Source: Bacillota bacterium (GTDB taxonomy: Bacteria > Bacillota > Clostridia > Lachnospirales > Lachnospiraceae). From it: a stretch of DNA of 64,000 nt. Positions 1 to 8,532 of the stretch are shown here, piece by piece. The stretch covers positions 248,001-312,000 of the forward strand of contig JAEXNR010000007.1 in assembly GCA_023439505.1 (NCBI GenBank), written 5' to 3'. A program made the translations under genes and the position numbers. The notes under the pieces are model-generated. The model saw only the letters and a list, made by a program, of their open reading frames with translations, made no database searches and was not told the origin of the DNA. Numbering within the stretch: the first letter of the stretch is position 1; the number at the start of each line of letters is the position of its first letter.

Positions 1-809
1 CCATCCACGTAGCGACTAAGTTTCTCATAGTCAACCGGTACGATGGTTCCATTCTCTTCAATAGGAAAATTAACAGTTATGAAAAAAAGATATCCTTCCT
101 GCTGTACACGAAGTGATATTTTTTCTAAATACGCATGATATAACGACTCACTGTTTTTATTTAAATAATTAAAAACAATATTAATGCCCCTATAACCCTT
201 TTGTTTCATGATCTCCATAAATTCATTGATCGTTCTTTCCTGATACTCTTCTATTCCTAAGATGCTATAAGCGGTTTCAATATCAGGCTGTCCCTGACGT
301 GATAATGTAGTCAGCATCAGTAGCGGTACGACTCCGAATGCTTTTGACAATTCAATAATATCCGTATCATCCTGATACTCTATCACCTGGCCTTTTTCTG
401 TGGCCCTGTAATTAAAGACGGACAGATATGTAAGATTTGGTAGTATTTTACATAGAGAATCCCGATTGATATAGGGGTAAGCATAGCCATTTGTCATAAT
501 ACTTTTTTGTGTACGGTAGCTGATGACTAACGTTTCCCCGGGATATATAAATTCCCTTGCGGAAAGATCCGGATTATTTCTTAACAGCTGCATTACGGGT
601 ACATCATAAGCAGCCGCAATCCCCTCCAGACTGTCTCCCTCCTGCACTACATAAGACTGTTTCGCGTACGCAATAATAATTGCCTGCCCGATCACCAAAT
701 CATAGGGGTAACTTAAGCCATTATCCTTAACTAATTTTTCAACAGAAACACCATATTTTTCAGCGATGGAATAAATACTATCTCCTGGTAGAACAACATA
801 AATTTCCAT
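1..809 (-). CDS. LysM-GH18 spore-type glycoside hydrolase (3' end cut by window)
   Basis: I read this on the minus strand from the ATG at 809, preceded by GAGG. It runs off the left edge after about 269 residues. Two LysM modules come first: residues 2-45 (starting IYVVLPGDSIYSIAEKYG) and 50-97 (starting SYVVQEGDSLEGIAAAYD). From about residue 105 comes the start of a GH18 barrel (NGYAYPYINRDSLCKILPNL, then YLSVFNYRAT). This order, with no signal peptide, is that of the YaaH/SleL family, spore cortex N-acetylglucosaminidases that bind peptidoglycan through LysM. The catalytic DxxDxE motif should lie beyond the edge and cannot be checked. It has its own promoter region and is separated by about 100 bp from the regulator gene upstream. 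Family assignment is strong; the germination role is inferred. Confidence 0.85.
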   Translation of the reverse strand, partial: MEIYVVLPGDSIYSIAEKYGVSVEKLVKDNGLSYPYDLVIGQAIIIAYAKQSYVVQEGDSLEGIAAAYDVPVMQLLRNNPDLSAREFIYPGETLVISYRTQKSIMTNGYAYPYINRDSLCKILPNLTYLSVFNYRATEKGQVIEYQDDTDIIELSKAFGVVPLLMLTTLSRQGQPDIETAYSILGIEEYQERTINEFMEIMKQKGYRGINIVFNYLNKNSESLYHAYLEKISLRVQQEGYLFFITVNFPIEENGTIVPVDYEKLSRYVD

Positions 810-909
810 ATCATCCTCGCTCTTTTTACTTATTACAAATATATGAATCTGCATGTTAAATAGTATAATTTCTGTATATCTTTCTCTTTGGTTTATTTAA
901 GAAGTAATG

Positions 910-1638
910 TTATTGCTTTACGAAATCTGAAAACGTAAATTGGGTATACTTTTTAAAGCATTTCCCGAAATAATTCGGATCAGGTATCCCCACTTCTTTT
1001 GCTACCTGATACATAAACATCCCGTCTCTGGCAAGCAGGATTGCACACTCCATCCTGCAGCTTGTTAAGTAATCAATAAAAGCACTCCCTGTTTCTGCCT
1101 TAAACATTCTGCTAAGATAACTGGAATTAAAGCCAAATTCCATGGCTACAGAAGTCAGATTCAATTCCGGTTCTTTATAGTGATTGCCGATATACTCCTT
1201 AATTTTTGCAATGATGGAATCCCCATCCACCCTGAGATATACTTCAGTTTTCTCCGGCTGCTCCTGTTCTAATTTTTCTCGGACCTTAAGCAATGAATCA
1301 CCGATTGCTTCTCTGTTGACGGGTTTTAATAAGTAATCACAAATTCCGATACCAATGCACTCCCTGGCATATTCAAAGTCATCAAAGGCTGTTAGAATTA
1401 TAATTTTCAGTTTTGGATACCGGTTAATCGCGATCCGTGAAAACTCTATCCCGTCCATAAAGGGCATCCGGATATCTACGAATGCAATATCCGGTCTGAT
1501 ATCATCAATTGTATTAATGGCTTCTATTCCGCTGGCAGCCTCTCCGCATAATTCAAATCCCAGCTGTTCCCACTTTATCGTAATTTTTAACAAATTTCTG
1601 GACATTTTCTCATCATCAATAATCATAACCCGAAACAT
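910..1638 (-). CDS. AraC-type response regulator, short YesN-like
   Basis: Response regulator of 242 residues. A CheY-like receiver (residues 1-120) begins MFRVMIIDDE and has the phosphoacceptor D55 in FVDIRMPFMDG and a conserved lysine in LLKPV. An AraC/XylS helix-turn-helix pair fills the last 100 residues (IKEYIGNHY to FSDFVKQ). The long linker usual in YesN proteins is nearly absent. I start it at the ATG at 1638, which has GGAGG five bases upstream; the frame stays open another 51 codons but that extension has no homology. It lies 34 bp downstream of the sensor kinase and is surely co-transcribed with it. The probable role is to activate the sugar-binding protein/GH3 operon when the kinase senses an oligosaccharide. 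Target sites are not known. Confidence 0.9.
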   Translation of the reverse strand: MFRVMIIDDEKMSRNLLKITIKWEQLGFELCGEAASGIEAINTIDDIRPDIAFVDIRMPFMDGIEFSRIAINRYPKLKIIILTAFDDFEYARECIGIGICDYLLKPVNREAIGDSLLKVREKLEQEQPEKTEVYLRVDGDSIIAKIKEYIGNHYKEPELNLTSVAMEFGFNSSYLSRMFKAETGSAFIDYLTSCRMECAILLARDGMFMYQVAKEVGIPDPNYFGKCFKKYTQFTFSDFVKQ

Positions 1639-1672
1639 GATAACCTCCATTCGTCCGCAAAGCCCCGACTGA

Positions 1673-3418
1673 TCAGAACATAGGCAGCTTAATATGAATC
1701 TCTGTGTATTGTCCCTCCTCACTCCGGATTTCGTAAACATCTTCGCGGTTATAATAATACTGTATCCGTTCAATGGTACCTTTAAATCCAAAGCTTTTGC
1801 TTTTACCGGAACTCATAATTGACGTAATCATATCCGAAGGCATACCGATGCCATCATCATATACTACAATATGAATACGATTGTTCTCAGAATAGATCGA
1901 GATTTTGATCATGCATTTTTCACCCTTCAACCGAATACCGTGGTAGATACTATTCTCCACCAATGGCTGAAGGATTAGTTTTGGAATCTGCTTCGTCAGC
2001 AATTCCTCTTCCACCTGATACAAATCATCAAAGATGTCCCCATATCTTAGCTTTTGTAATTTCAAATAATCTTTTACAATTCCTATTTCCTGCGCGATTG
2101 TGATTTCTTTGCTTCCCCTGCTTAGAAACTTCTTATAGAAACTACCTAAAGTATTAATGGCATCATAAACGTCTTCTGCCGGTTCTGTCAGTGCCAGATA
2201 TCCAATCATATCCAGGGTATTATAGAGAAAATGAGGTTTAATTTGCTCCTGCAACACCTCCAGCTCAGCTTTTTGAATCGCCTTTTCTTTTTCCAGAAGC
2301 TTTTGAATCAAGCCATTGATTTCCACCAGCATTTCATTATAACTATCCTTTAAATTACCGATCTCATCATCTGACAGGGACAGACTTAATCGTCTTAACC
2401 ATCCCGATTTTACAGAGTTCATGGACTGAGCAAGCCGTTCAATCGGATGCGTAATATAAGTGGTTATAAATATACCGATTAAAATAAGCGCTCCACTGGT
2501 CACAATTAATACCACGAGGAGAATGCTGCCAGCCTGATCCGATATGGTCTGTCCCAGATGAAACTTTTCAAAGGATGCAATAATAAACGGCGTTTCCGGT
2601 ATATGATAATAGGACAATAAATTACCGTTTTTCAGGCTTTCCTGAGCGTACTTGTCATTCGTAAATTTTAAATTCTGTAATTCTTCTATCGGTTCCTGTG
2701 TTCCTATGAACATGTTTTTGTTGTCATAGAAGCAAAAATGCTTTCCGTTTCCCTCCATGTTTTGATAAATTTTCTCAAATAGCTGGGGTGAAAAATTAAT
2801 TGCCAGCATACCGATGGGTTTTTGTGACTCCAGGTCATTGATAATTCTGATAAAGGAGATGATTTGAGGACCTTTGGAGGTGGAGAACGCCCCGCCTCCG
2901 TTGACACGAAGAACATAACCGCCTGCTCTTTCCTCAATTTCTTTGTTCCACAGAGGATTTGTAAAGACCTCATAGTTCAGTTTTGTAATTCCCCTGCTCG
3001 TATTGATATAAGAACTATCAGTCCGTATAATGAAAACGGAAGAAATATGACTGAACACATTAGAGATATCATAAACTGCACTCATGGCATTATGGGTATA
3101 TGTGAGTTCCTGACCATTGGTATTTTTCAGGAAACTAACTACATCTTTGTTCGTAATAATTAACTGACTCATATTATCGATGGTATCAATTTCTGCATTC
3201 AGTGTGCTTCCGATAGATACCATGGTATTTAGGTTACTTTGTAGCGTATAATTTAACATATCCCGCTTCACAACCAGAGAATAGACACCAAAGAACATGA
3301 TAAAGTAAATACTGATAATAAATAAGAACAAATATCTTACTTTATGTTTTAACTTCAAAGAAGAAAACCATCGCATGATTTTGGAATTATGAATCCTTTT
3401 TCTTGATTTTATGGCCAT
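1673..3418 (-). CDS. YesM-type sensor histidine kinase
   Basis: Membrane sensor kinase of 581 residues. Transmembrane helix 1 lies at about residues 28-50, followed by an extracytoplasmic sensing domain (about 51-297), helix 2 (about 298-320), HAMP (321-375) and a His_kinase domain with the phosphorylated H396 in EQIKPHFLYNTLD. The ATPase domain has the N-box LILQPLVENSIYHG and G-box DDGIGMP. This is the layout of the YesM/LytS group that pairs with AraC-type regulators to sense extracellular sugars. The start at 3418 has AGGAGAAG upstream. It sits between the GH3 gene (93 bp upstream) and its regulator (34 bp downstream), so all four genes from 7195 to 910 probably form one operon. The ligand is unknown. 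Confidence 0.92.
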   Translation of the reverse strand: MAIKSRKRIHNSKIMRWFSSLKLKHKVRYLFLFIISIYFIMFFGVYSLVVKRDMLNYTLQSNLNTMVSIGSTLNAEIDTIDNMSQLIITNKDVVSFLKNTNGQELTYTHNAMSAVYDISNVFSHISSVFIIRTDSSYINTSRGITKLNYEVFTNPLWNKEIEERAGGYVLRVNGGGAFSTSKGPQIISFIRIINDLESQKPIGMLAINFSPQLFEKIYQNMEGNGKHFCFYDNKNMFIGTQEPIEELQNLKFTNDKYAQESLKNGNLLSYYHIPETPFIIASFEKFHLGQTISDQAGSILLVVLIVTSGALILIGIFITTYITHPIERLAQSMNSVKSGWLRRLSLSLSDDEIGNLKDSYNEMLVEINGLIQKLLEKEKAIQKAELEVLQEQIKPHFLYNTLDMIGYLALTEPAEDVYDAINTLGSFYKKFLSRGSKEITIAQEIGIVKDYLKLQKLRYGDIFDDLYQVEEELLTKQIPKLILQPLVENSIYHGIRLKGEKCMIKISIYSENNRIHIVVYDDGIGMPSDMITSIMSSGKSKSFGFKGTIERIQYYYNREDVYEIRSEEGQYTEIHIKLPMF

Positions 3419-3511
3419 AAATTCTTCTCCTGATTGAAATCGAATGATGTAAAAAAGGCTATCCCAAACGAGGGAAGGTAGTTCCTCAATTTCAGACAGC
3501 CAAGTGTTTGC

Positions 3512-5641
3512 TTATTTTGTCTCTGATAAAATAACAGGCAGGATCAGGGGTTTCTTACCGGTAAGCGCAATACTTCTTGCGTCAGGCTGCATGGTAGAAA
3601 TCAACAGCTCAAAGGTTTTGCTGTCCACCTTTCTGATTCCCTGATCGTCCACCACTGTTAACGCTTTCCATGGAATTTGCAGTTTAACTGTTGTTTCCTC
3701 TTCTGATTTCAAGTGAATTCGCCGGAAGGAACATAAGCTGAAATTCGGTACAGCGTACTGTGACTCTATATCCTTCATATAGACCTGAATTACATCCTGC
3801 GTATCCATTCCACCTTTATTTTTCACCGTGACGCTTACTTCAAAATTCTGATCCACTTCTATTGCTGAGGTGATTTTTGCATCCAGACATACCACATCCC
3901 CATAGGTCAGCCCAAACCCAAAGGAATACAGAGGTTCTTCTTCCATATAACGATAAGTTCTGTTTCTCATGGAATAGTCTGTAAATTCCGGCAGATTTTC
4001 CAGTGAACGATAGAAGGTAACCGGAAGCTTGCCGGAGGGAGAACACTTACCAAATAGTATATCTGCAACGGCCTTTCCTCCTCTGGCACCGGGATACCAG
4101 GTATTCAGGATACCGTTACAATGCTCTTGTGCATAAGATAAGTCAATGGCACTGCCTGCCATGAGACAAAGGATCACCGGCTTACCGGTCTTAACTATCT
4201 CTTCCAGTAACTGCATCTGTACCTGGGGAAGTAAAAGATCTTTTTTGTCTCCCGAACCCACCTCATTGCCTTCATCCCGTTCTTCTCCTTCCAGGGTTTC
4301 ATCAAGACCGAGACATAGAATGACCACATCACTGTGCTCTGCAACAGAGACTGCCTCCATTAACCGGTCATGCTCCATGGCAAGCGCTTCGGTTCTGTCT
4401 TTCTCAAGTTCACACCCCTTGGAATATAACACTCTTACTTCATCGCCAAGCTCATCCTGAATCCCTTCCAGGACCGTAATATATCTGGAGGAAGTACCGT
4501 AATAATTTGCTTTCAGGACCAGCCTGCTGTTGGCATTCGGACCGAGGACACCCACCGTTTTAATCCTTGATTTATCCATGGGAAGTATGCCATCATTCTT
4601 TAGCAATACCATACTGTTTCTGGCAGCATCAATGGACAGTGCAACATGCTCTCTGCACTCTATTTTCTCGTAGGGAATAGCATCATATTCGCTCTTATCA
4701 AAAAGCCCCAGCTTAAAACGGGTCGTAAATAGTCGCACTGCAGCTCTGGTGATATGTTCTTCTGTTATCAAACCCTCCTGATGCGCCTTTAATAAATACA
4801 GATACATATTCCCGCAATTTAAATCGCATCCTGCATCTATGGCCAGGGAGACCGACTCCTGGGGGGTCTGCGTGACCTTATGATACATATGAAAATCCTT
4901 GATCGCCCAGCAGTCAGAAACCACATGTCCCTGAAATCCCCATTTATCTCTTAAAATATCACGGAGCAGCGCGTAACTGCCGCAACAGGGCTCATCATTG
5001 GTTCGATTATACGCTCCCATAACACTTTCAACCTGTGCTTCCTTAACACACGCTTCAAATGCCGGAAGATAAGTTTCCCATAAATCCTTAGGTGAAGCCT
5101 TAGCATTAAATTCATGACGCAGATTCTCCGGCCCGCTGTGTACGGCAAAATGCTTTGCGCAGGCTGCCGCTTTCAAATATTCCCCCTTGGTTCCCTGCAT
5201 TCCCTGAATAAAGGCAACGCCCAGTCTCGCAGTAAGATAAGGATCCTCTCCATAGGTCTCATGTCCCCTTCCCCACCTTGGGTCCCTGAAAATATTAACA
5301 TTGGGAGACCAAAAGGTTAAGCCTTTATAGATATCCCGATCACCGTGTTTCGCGCTCTCATTATATTTAGCCCTGCCTTCCTCTGCAATCACCGCCGCGA
5401 TATTTTCGATCATCTTCTCATCAAACATCGCTGCCAAACCAATGGCCTGGGGAAAACTGGTTGCGGTTCCCGCTCTGGCCACGCCATGAAGTGCCTCGTT
5501 CCACCAGTTATAAGCTGGAATATGTAATCGCTTTATCGCAGGTGAATTATAAGTTAATTGGCTTGCCTTCTCCTCCAGCGTCATTTTCTCCACTAATTCT
5601 TTTGCTCTAAGCTCACAATCCTGTATCTTTTTTTTCTCCAT
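3512..5641 (-). CDS. GH3 beta-xylosidase/beta-glucosidase, cytoplasmic
   Basis: Glycoside hydrolase family 3 enzyme of 709 residues without signal peptide. It removes terminal beta-linked sugars from imported oligosaccharides. The N-terminal barrel carries NWWNEALHGVARAG, WSPNVNIFRDPRWGRGHET and the substrate-binding K163-H164. The predicted nucleophile is D243 in GHVVSDCWAI. The second alpha/beta domain begins near AARNSMVLLKNDGILPM, and a C-terminal fibronectin-like domain ends the protein. The GVARAG and DPRWGRG motifs resemble the beta-xylosidase/alpha-arabinofuranosidase branch more than simple beta-glucosidases, so xylo-oligosaccharides are my preferred substrate, though the sequence does not settle it. 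It lies between a sugar-binding lipoprotein (183 bp upstream) and the YesM kinase. Confidence 0.9.
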   Translation of the reverse strand: MEKKKIQDCELRAKELVEKMTLEEKASQLTYNSPAIKRLHIPAYNWWNEALHGVARAGTATSFPQAIGLAAMFDEKMIENIAAVIAEEGRAKYNESAKHGDRDIYKGLTFWSPNVNIFRDPRWGRGHETYGEDPYLTARLGVAFIQGMQGTKGEYLKAAACAKHFAVHSGPENLRHEFNAKASPKDLWETYLPAFEACVKEAQVESVMGAYNRTNDEPCCGSYALLRDILRDKWGFQGHVVSDCWAIKDFHMYHKVTQTPQESVSLAIDAGCDLNCGNMYLYLLKAHQEGLITEEHITRAAVRLFTTRFKLGLFDKSEYDAIPYEKIECREHVALSIDAARNSMVLLKNDGILPMDKSRIKTVGVLGPNANSRLVLKANYYGTSSRYITVLEGIQDELGDEVRVLYSKGCELEKDRTEALAMEHDRLMEAVSVAEHSDVVILCLGLDETLEGEERDEGNEVGSGDKKDLLLPQVQMQLLEEIVKTGKPVILCLMAGSAIDLSYAQEHCNGILNTWYPGARGGKAVADILFGKCSPSGKLPVTFYRSLENLPEFTDYSMRNRTYRYMEEEPLYSFGFGLTYGDVVCLDAKITSAIEVDQNFEVSVTVKNKGGMDTQDVIQVYMKDIESQYAVPNFSLCSFRRIHLKSEEETTVKLQIPWKALTVVDDQGIRKVDSKTFELLISTMQPDARSIALTGKKPLILPVILSETK

Positions 5642-5647
5642 TATCCC

Positions 5648-5800
5648 ATACTCCCATCTCTCAATATCCCAAACATTTTTACATTCCTAATAACCTCAAT
5701 ATCCTTACTATCCCCCATACACAAAATAATCTCTTAACTATCCTTAAATATCTTAATATCCTTAATTTTACTAAATAATAGTACGAAATACAATACATAA
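5648..5800 (-). repeat. degenerate purine-rich short repeats before the GH3 gene
   Basis: On the coding (minus) strand the spacer between the binding-protein gene and the GH3 gene is made of variations on AAGGATATTAAG and GGATATTGAG, repeated at least five times with drift. No gene or clear hairpin is visible. It could be decayed tandem repeat or simply low-complexity leader; it carries many weak Shine-Dalgarno-like GGA triplets. Confidence 0.45.
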
Positions 5801-5824
5801 TCAAAGATTACGGCAACTATTAAT

Positions 5825-7195
5825 TCATTCCAGGCCTGAAAAAACCCCTAATTGATTCGCCATACGCTTCGTGAATTCTTTCGGAGAGATATTCCCCCCA
5901 TACAAACCTTGCAGCAGATTCAGATATTCTCCTGCATCTTCCGCTGTCATTAAGGTATCAAACCATAAGGTAAAGGAAGAAGCTTTGGATGTATAATCTG
6001 CAATTTTTCTTGTAATGGGGTTAACGGTGCTGTCATCATAATCAATTTTCCATACCGGGTTGCCTGCACCATCAAGATATGCATATTTGGAAATGCTCTT
6101 TGTAAATGCAAATGCTGCTTCTGCTGCGATATCAGGATTCCCGGTTGAAGCCGCAACCATAAAGGTATCTCCGGCCCCGCCCATAAAATCAGTTATTTTA
6201 GCATTTTTATCATTAAGTACAGGGATCGGAACCACATCGAAATCTTCGGGGTTCTCAGGATCTGTCTGAAGAGAACCTGCCATCCAGCTTCCTGTAACAT
6301 ACATAGGAACCGTACCATTATAGAATAATACACTTGCCTCATCATTGGATAAGCCTGCGGCATCCTTAATGATAGCGCCCATATCTATAAGTTCCCTTAA
6401 TTTGGCTGCTGCGTTAAGGAAATCAGGATCATCATAGCTTTGTCCCTGTTTCCTTAACGCCGCTGTTGTCTTCTCCGGTCCTGCTGCTTTTAAGGTAAGC
6501 GCATCATGAAGCATTGCAAGTACCCAGGTATCCTTGACACTGAGTCCGAATGGGGTAATTCCGTTATCAAGAAAGGTTTGACATACATTCTTAAGCTCAT
6601 CCCAGGTTTGGGGAGGTGTTAAACCAAATCGGTCGTACATCCTCTTGTTGTAGAATAAGCAGGATACCGGAGAAGTATATGTTGTTCCGTATAATTTACC
6701 ATCATACGTTGCATTATTTAATGCTGCTTTGGGTAATTCCTTTGCAATTTCATCGGTATAATACTGATCAAGAGGCAATACCTTGCCGGATTTCACAAAT
6801 GCTTCGGAAAATCCACCGCCCCAGGTAAAGAAGATATCCGGAAGATCATTTGCAGCTACTGCAGTCTTAATCTTTGTCTTATAAGATTCGTTTTCAAATG
6901 TTTCGTGAACGATCTTAATCCCCGGATGGCTTGCTTCGAATTCTTCGATTGCCTTTTTGTAAGCAGGGTGGAACGCATCGCTTTCCGTAGCGATACTCCA
7001 TAGGGTAAGTGTAATCTCTTCCTGTTTACCTGCGTCGTTATCTTTATTATCGTTACTACTGCCGGCACTATTGTTGTTACTTTTATTTGTAGCCCCCCTT
7101 GTCAGATTTTTTTGCTTGTTATCGCATGCAGCCAAAGGAAACATCATGATCGCAACAATCATGATAGCAATGATTATTCTCCAATTCTTTTTCAC
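5825..7195 (-). CDS. CUT1 sugar ABC transporter binding lipoprotein
   Basis: Extracellular solute-binding protein of 456 residues (UgpB/MalE-like, SBP_bac family). The N-terminus has a lipoprotein signal ending FPLAACDN, with lipidated C24, then a Ser/Asn/Asp-rich linker to about residue 60. The mature part has typical CUT1 motifs (EEITLTLWSIATES, DIFFTWGGGFSEAF, GTVPMYVTGSWMAG). It should deliver oligosaccharides to a CUT1 permease pair. No permease genes are next to it: the neighbours are a GH3 enzyme downstream and a hydrolase upstream. It therefore either serves permeases encoded elsewhere or acts mainly in sensing with the YesM kinase in the same operon. Confidence 0.92.
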   Translation of the reverse strand: MKKNWRIIIAIMIVAIMMFPLAACDNKQKNLTRGATNKSNNNSAGSSNDNKDNDAGKQEEITLTLWSIATESDAFHPAYKKAIEEFEASHPGIKIVHETFENESYKTKIKTAVAANDLPDIFFTWGGGFSEAFVKSGKVLPLDQYYTDEIAKELPKAALNNATYDGKLYGTTYTSPVSCLFYNKRMYDRFGLTPPQTWDELKNVCQTFLDNGITPFGLSVKDTWVLAMLHDALTLKAAGPEKTTAALRKQGQSYDDPDFLNAAAKLRELIDMGAIIKDAAGLSNDEASVLFYNGTVPMYVTGSWMAGSLQTDPENPEDFDVVPIPVLNDKNAKITDFMGGAGDTFMVAASTGNPDIAAEAAFAFTKSISKYAYLDGAGNPVWKIDYDDSTVNPITRKIADYTSKASSFTLWFDTLMTAEDAGEYLNLLQGLYGGNISPKEFTKRMANQLGVFSGLE

Positions 7196-7424
7196 TATAT
7201 ATTGCCTCCTCCATGTCTGATTGCCTCATTATAAGTATCATTTTGTAATAAATGAACGTAGATTATTTACCTGTAATAGGTAATCTTTTTACTTTTAGTT
7301 ATTCAAAACCTCTAAATTATGCTGATCCAAATTGTGCAACGCAGCGAAATTTTGATTAATATATAAGTAGTGTTCCTATTCCACCCGGTCTGCTCTTTGA
7401 GAATTTCCGAGTTAATAGCCGCCT

Positions 7425-7476
7425 AACTACCACGGTAGTTTTTGTCAATAATTAGATGCTACCACAGTCGTGTCAA
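7425..7476 (-). promoter_or_regulatory. promoter and repeated operator-like palindromes for the binding-protein operon
   Basis: On the minus strand TTGACA (7476-7471) stands 17 bp before AATTAT (7453-7448). A perfect 16-bp palindrome AACTACCACGGTAGTT lies at 7425-7440, and its core CTACCACRGT is repeated at 7459-7468, exactly 32 bp away and between the promoter elements. A separate perfect palindrome TGACTGCAGTCA lies at 7486-7497. Two same-phase operator copies over a promoter suggest a repressor. The start codon is about 250 bases downstream, so a long leader is predicted. Confidence 0.5.
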
Positions 7477-7519
7477 CTCGTCAACTGACTGCAGTCATAT
7501 TAGAATTTTTTCACACAAA

Positions 7520-7549
7520 AAAGACAGGTAGCTAGTCTTACCTGTCTTT
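7520..7549 (-). terminator. intrinsic terminator of the alpha/beta hydrolase gene
   Basis: Read on the minus strand: stem AAAGACAGGTA, 8-base loop, TACCTGTCTTT, followed at once by a run of T. It lies 35 bp after the stop codon at 7585. Confidence 0.85.
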
Positions 7550-7584
7550 CTACTAAGATGTCGAACTTGATGTTATCTGATTGA

Positions 7585-8403
7585 TTAATTTCTACCCTCG
7601 ATGAAATTCACCAATACCTCATTAAATTGATCCATTTGATCATAAAAAGCGGCATGACCGGAGAATTCAAATGGAACCAGTTTAGAGCCCGGGATCATTT
7701 TATTTTGTATTTCACCCAGCTGATATGGAACCACCTTATCATGAATTCCATGAATGATTAAAGTCGGTACACAGATAGATTTTAAATCGCTGAATAACAC
7801 CTCCTTAATCCATGTTTCTTCAACGGAGGCGGTTGCCCATCCTGCAGCCACCAGCCCAAGTTGAAAGAACCAGTCAGAAAGAGCCTGCGTAATATGCTGG
7901 AAGAAAAATTGATCACCAAAATTACGAAGCATTTGAGGGCGATCATGATAGGTTTCTTCTATCATCTGAAGCACTACTTCTTTGTCTATCCCATATGGAA
8001 AATCAGGGCGTTTGATCAGACTTGGCGCCGCTGCTGCAAAAAGTGCCAGTTTAGATACTCCATAGCCTTTATGGCGTCCCATATACTTTACTGAAATGGC
8101 ACCTCCGTTAGAATGTCCGGCCAGTGTAAAGTCATGTAAATTCAATGCATCTACCACAGACCTGACATCATCTGCCATGGTACCAAAATCGTAACCGCAA
8201 AATGGTCTGTCTGATTTACCAAACCCTCTCACATCAATTCCGATACATCTGTAACCAAGTTTAGGGATCTGATTAAATTGGTATTCAAACAGATTATGAT
8301 CTCCGGGCCAGCCATGAATGAACAGAATCGTTTTTTTACTTTCCGGATTAAGATCCTCCACATAAATGTTAACATTATCTTCAACGGTAATATAATATCC
8401 CAT
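7585..8403 (-). CDS. alpha/beta-hydrolase fold enzyme
   Basis: Soluble alpha/beta hydrolase of 272 residues. The oxyanion motif is FIHGWPGD, the nucleophile serine sits in AGHSNGGAIS (an Asn replaces the more usual Met), the acid is the Asp in HGIHDKVVP and the catalytic His is in FSGHAAFYDQ. The size and motifs fit the haloperoxidase/esterase-like group, which act on small esters or related bonds; the substrate cannot be predicted. It is monocistronic: terminator just downstream, and a 129-bp gap from the upstream reductase gene with AAGGGAT before its ATG. Confidence 0.88.
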   Translation of the reverse strand: MGYYITVEDNVNIYVEDLNPESKKTILFIHGWPGDHNLFEYQFNQIPKLGYRCIGIDVRGFGKSDRPFCGYDFGTMADDVRSVVDALNLHDFTLAGHSNGGAISVKYMGRHKGYGVSKLALFAAAAPSLIKRPDFPYGIDKEVVLQMIEETYHDRPQMLRNFGDQFFFQHITQALSDWFFQLGLVAAGWATASVEETWIKEVLFSDLKSICVPTLIIHGIHDKVVPYQLGEIQNKMIPGSKLVPFEFSGHAAFYDQMDQFNEVLVNFIEGRN

Positions 8404-8532
8404 AAATTATCCCTTATTGAATATCGTTTGGTATAATATATTCCCATGGAGTGAAGTCTATGAAACTTTTATCCGGTTAGGAGATGTTTTTCCTCGTGTC
8501 TTTTGATCCTATCATTTATCTGCTGATCTTTC

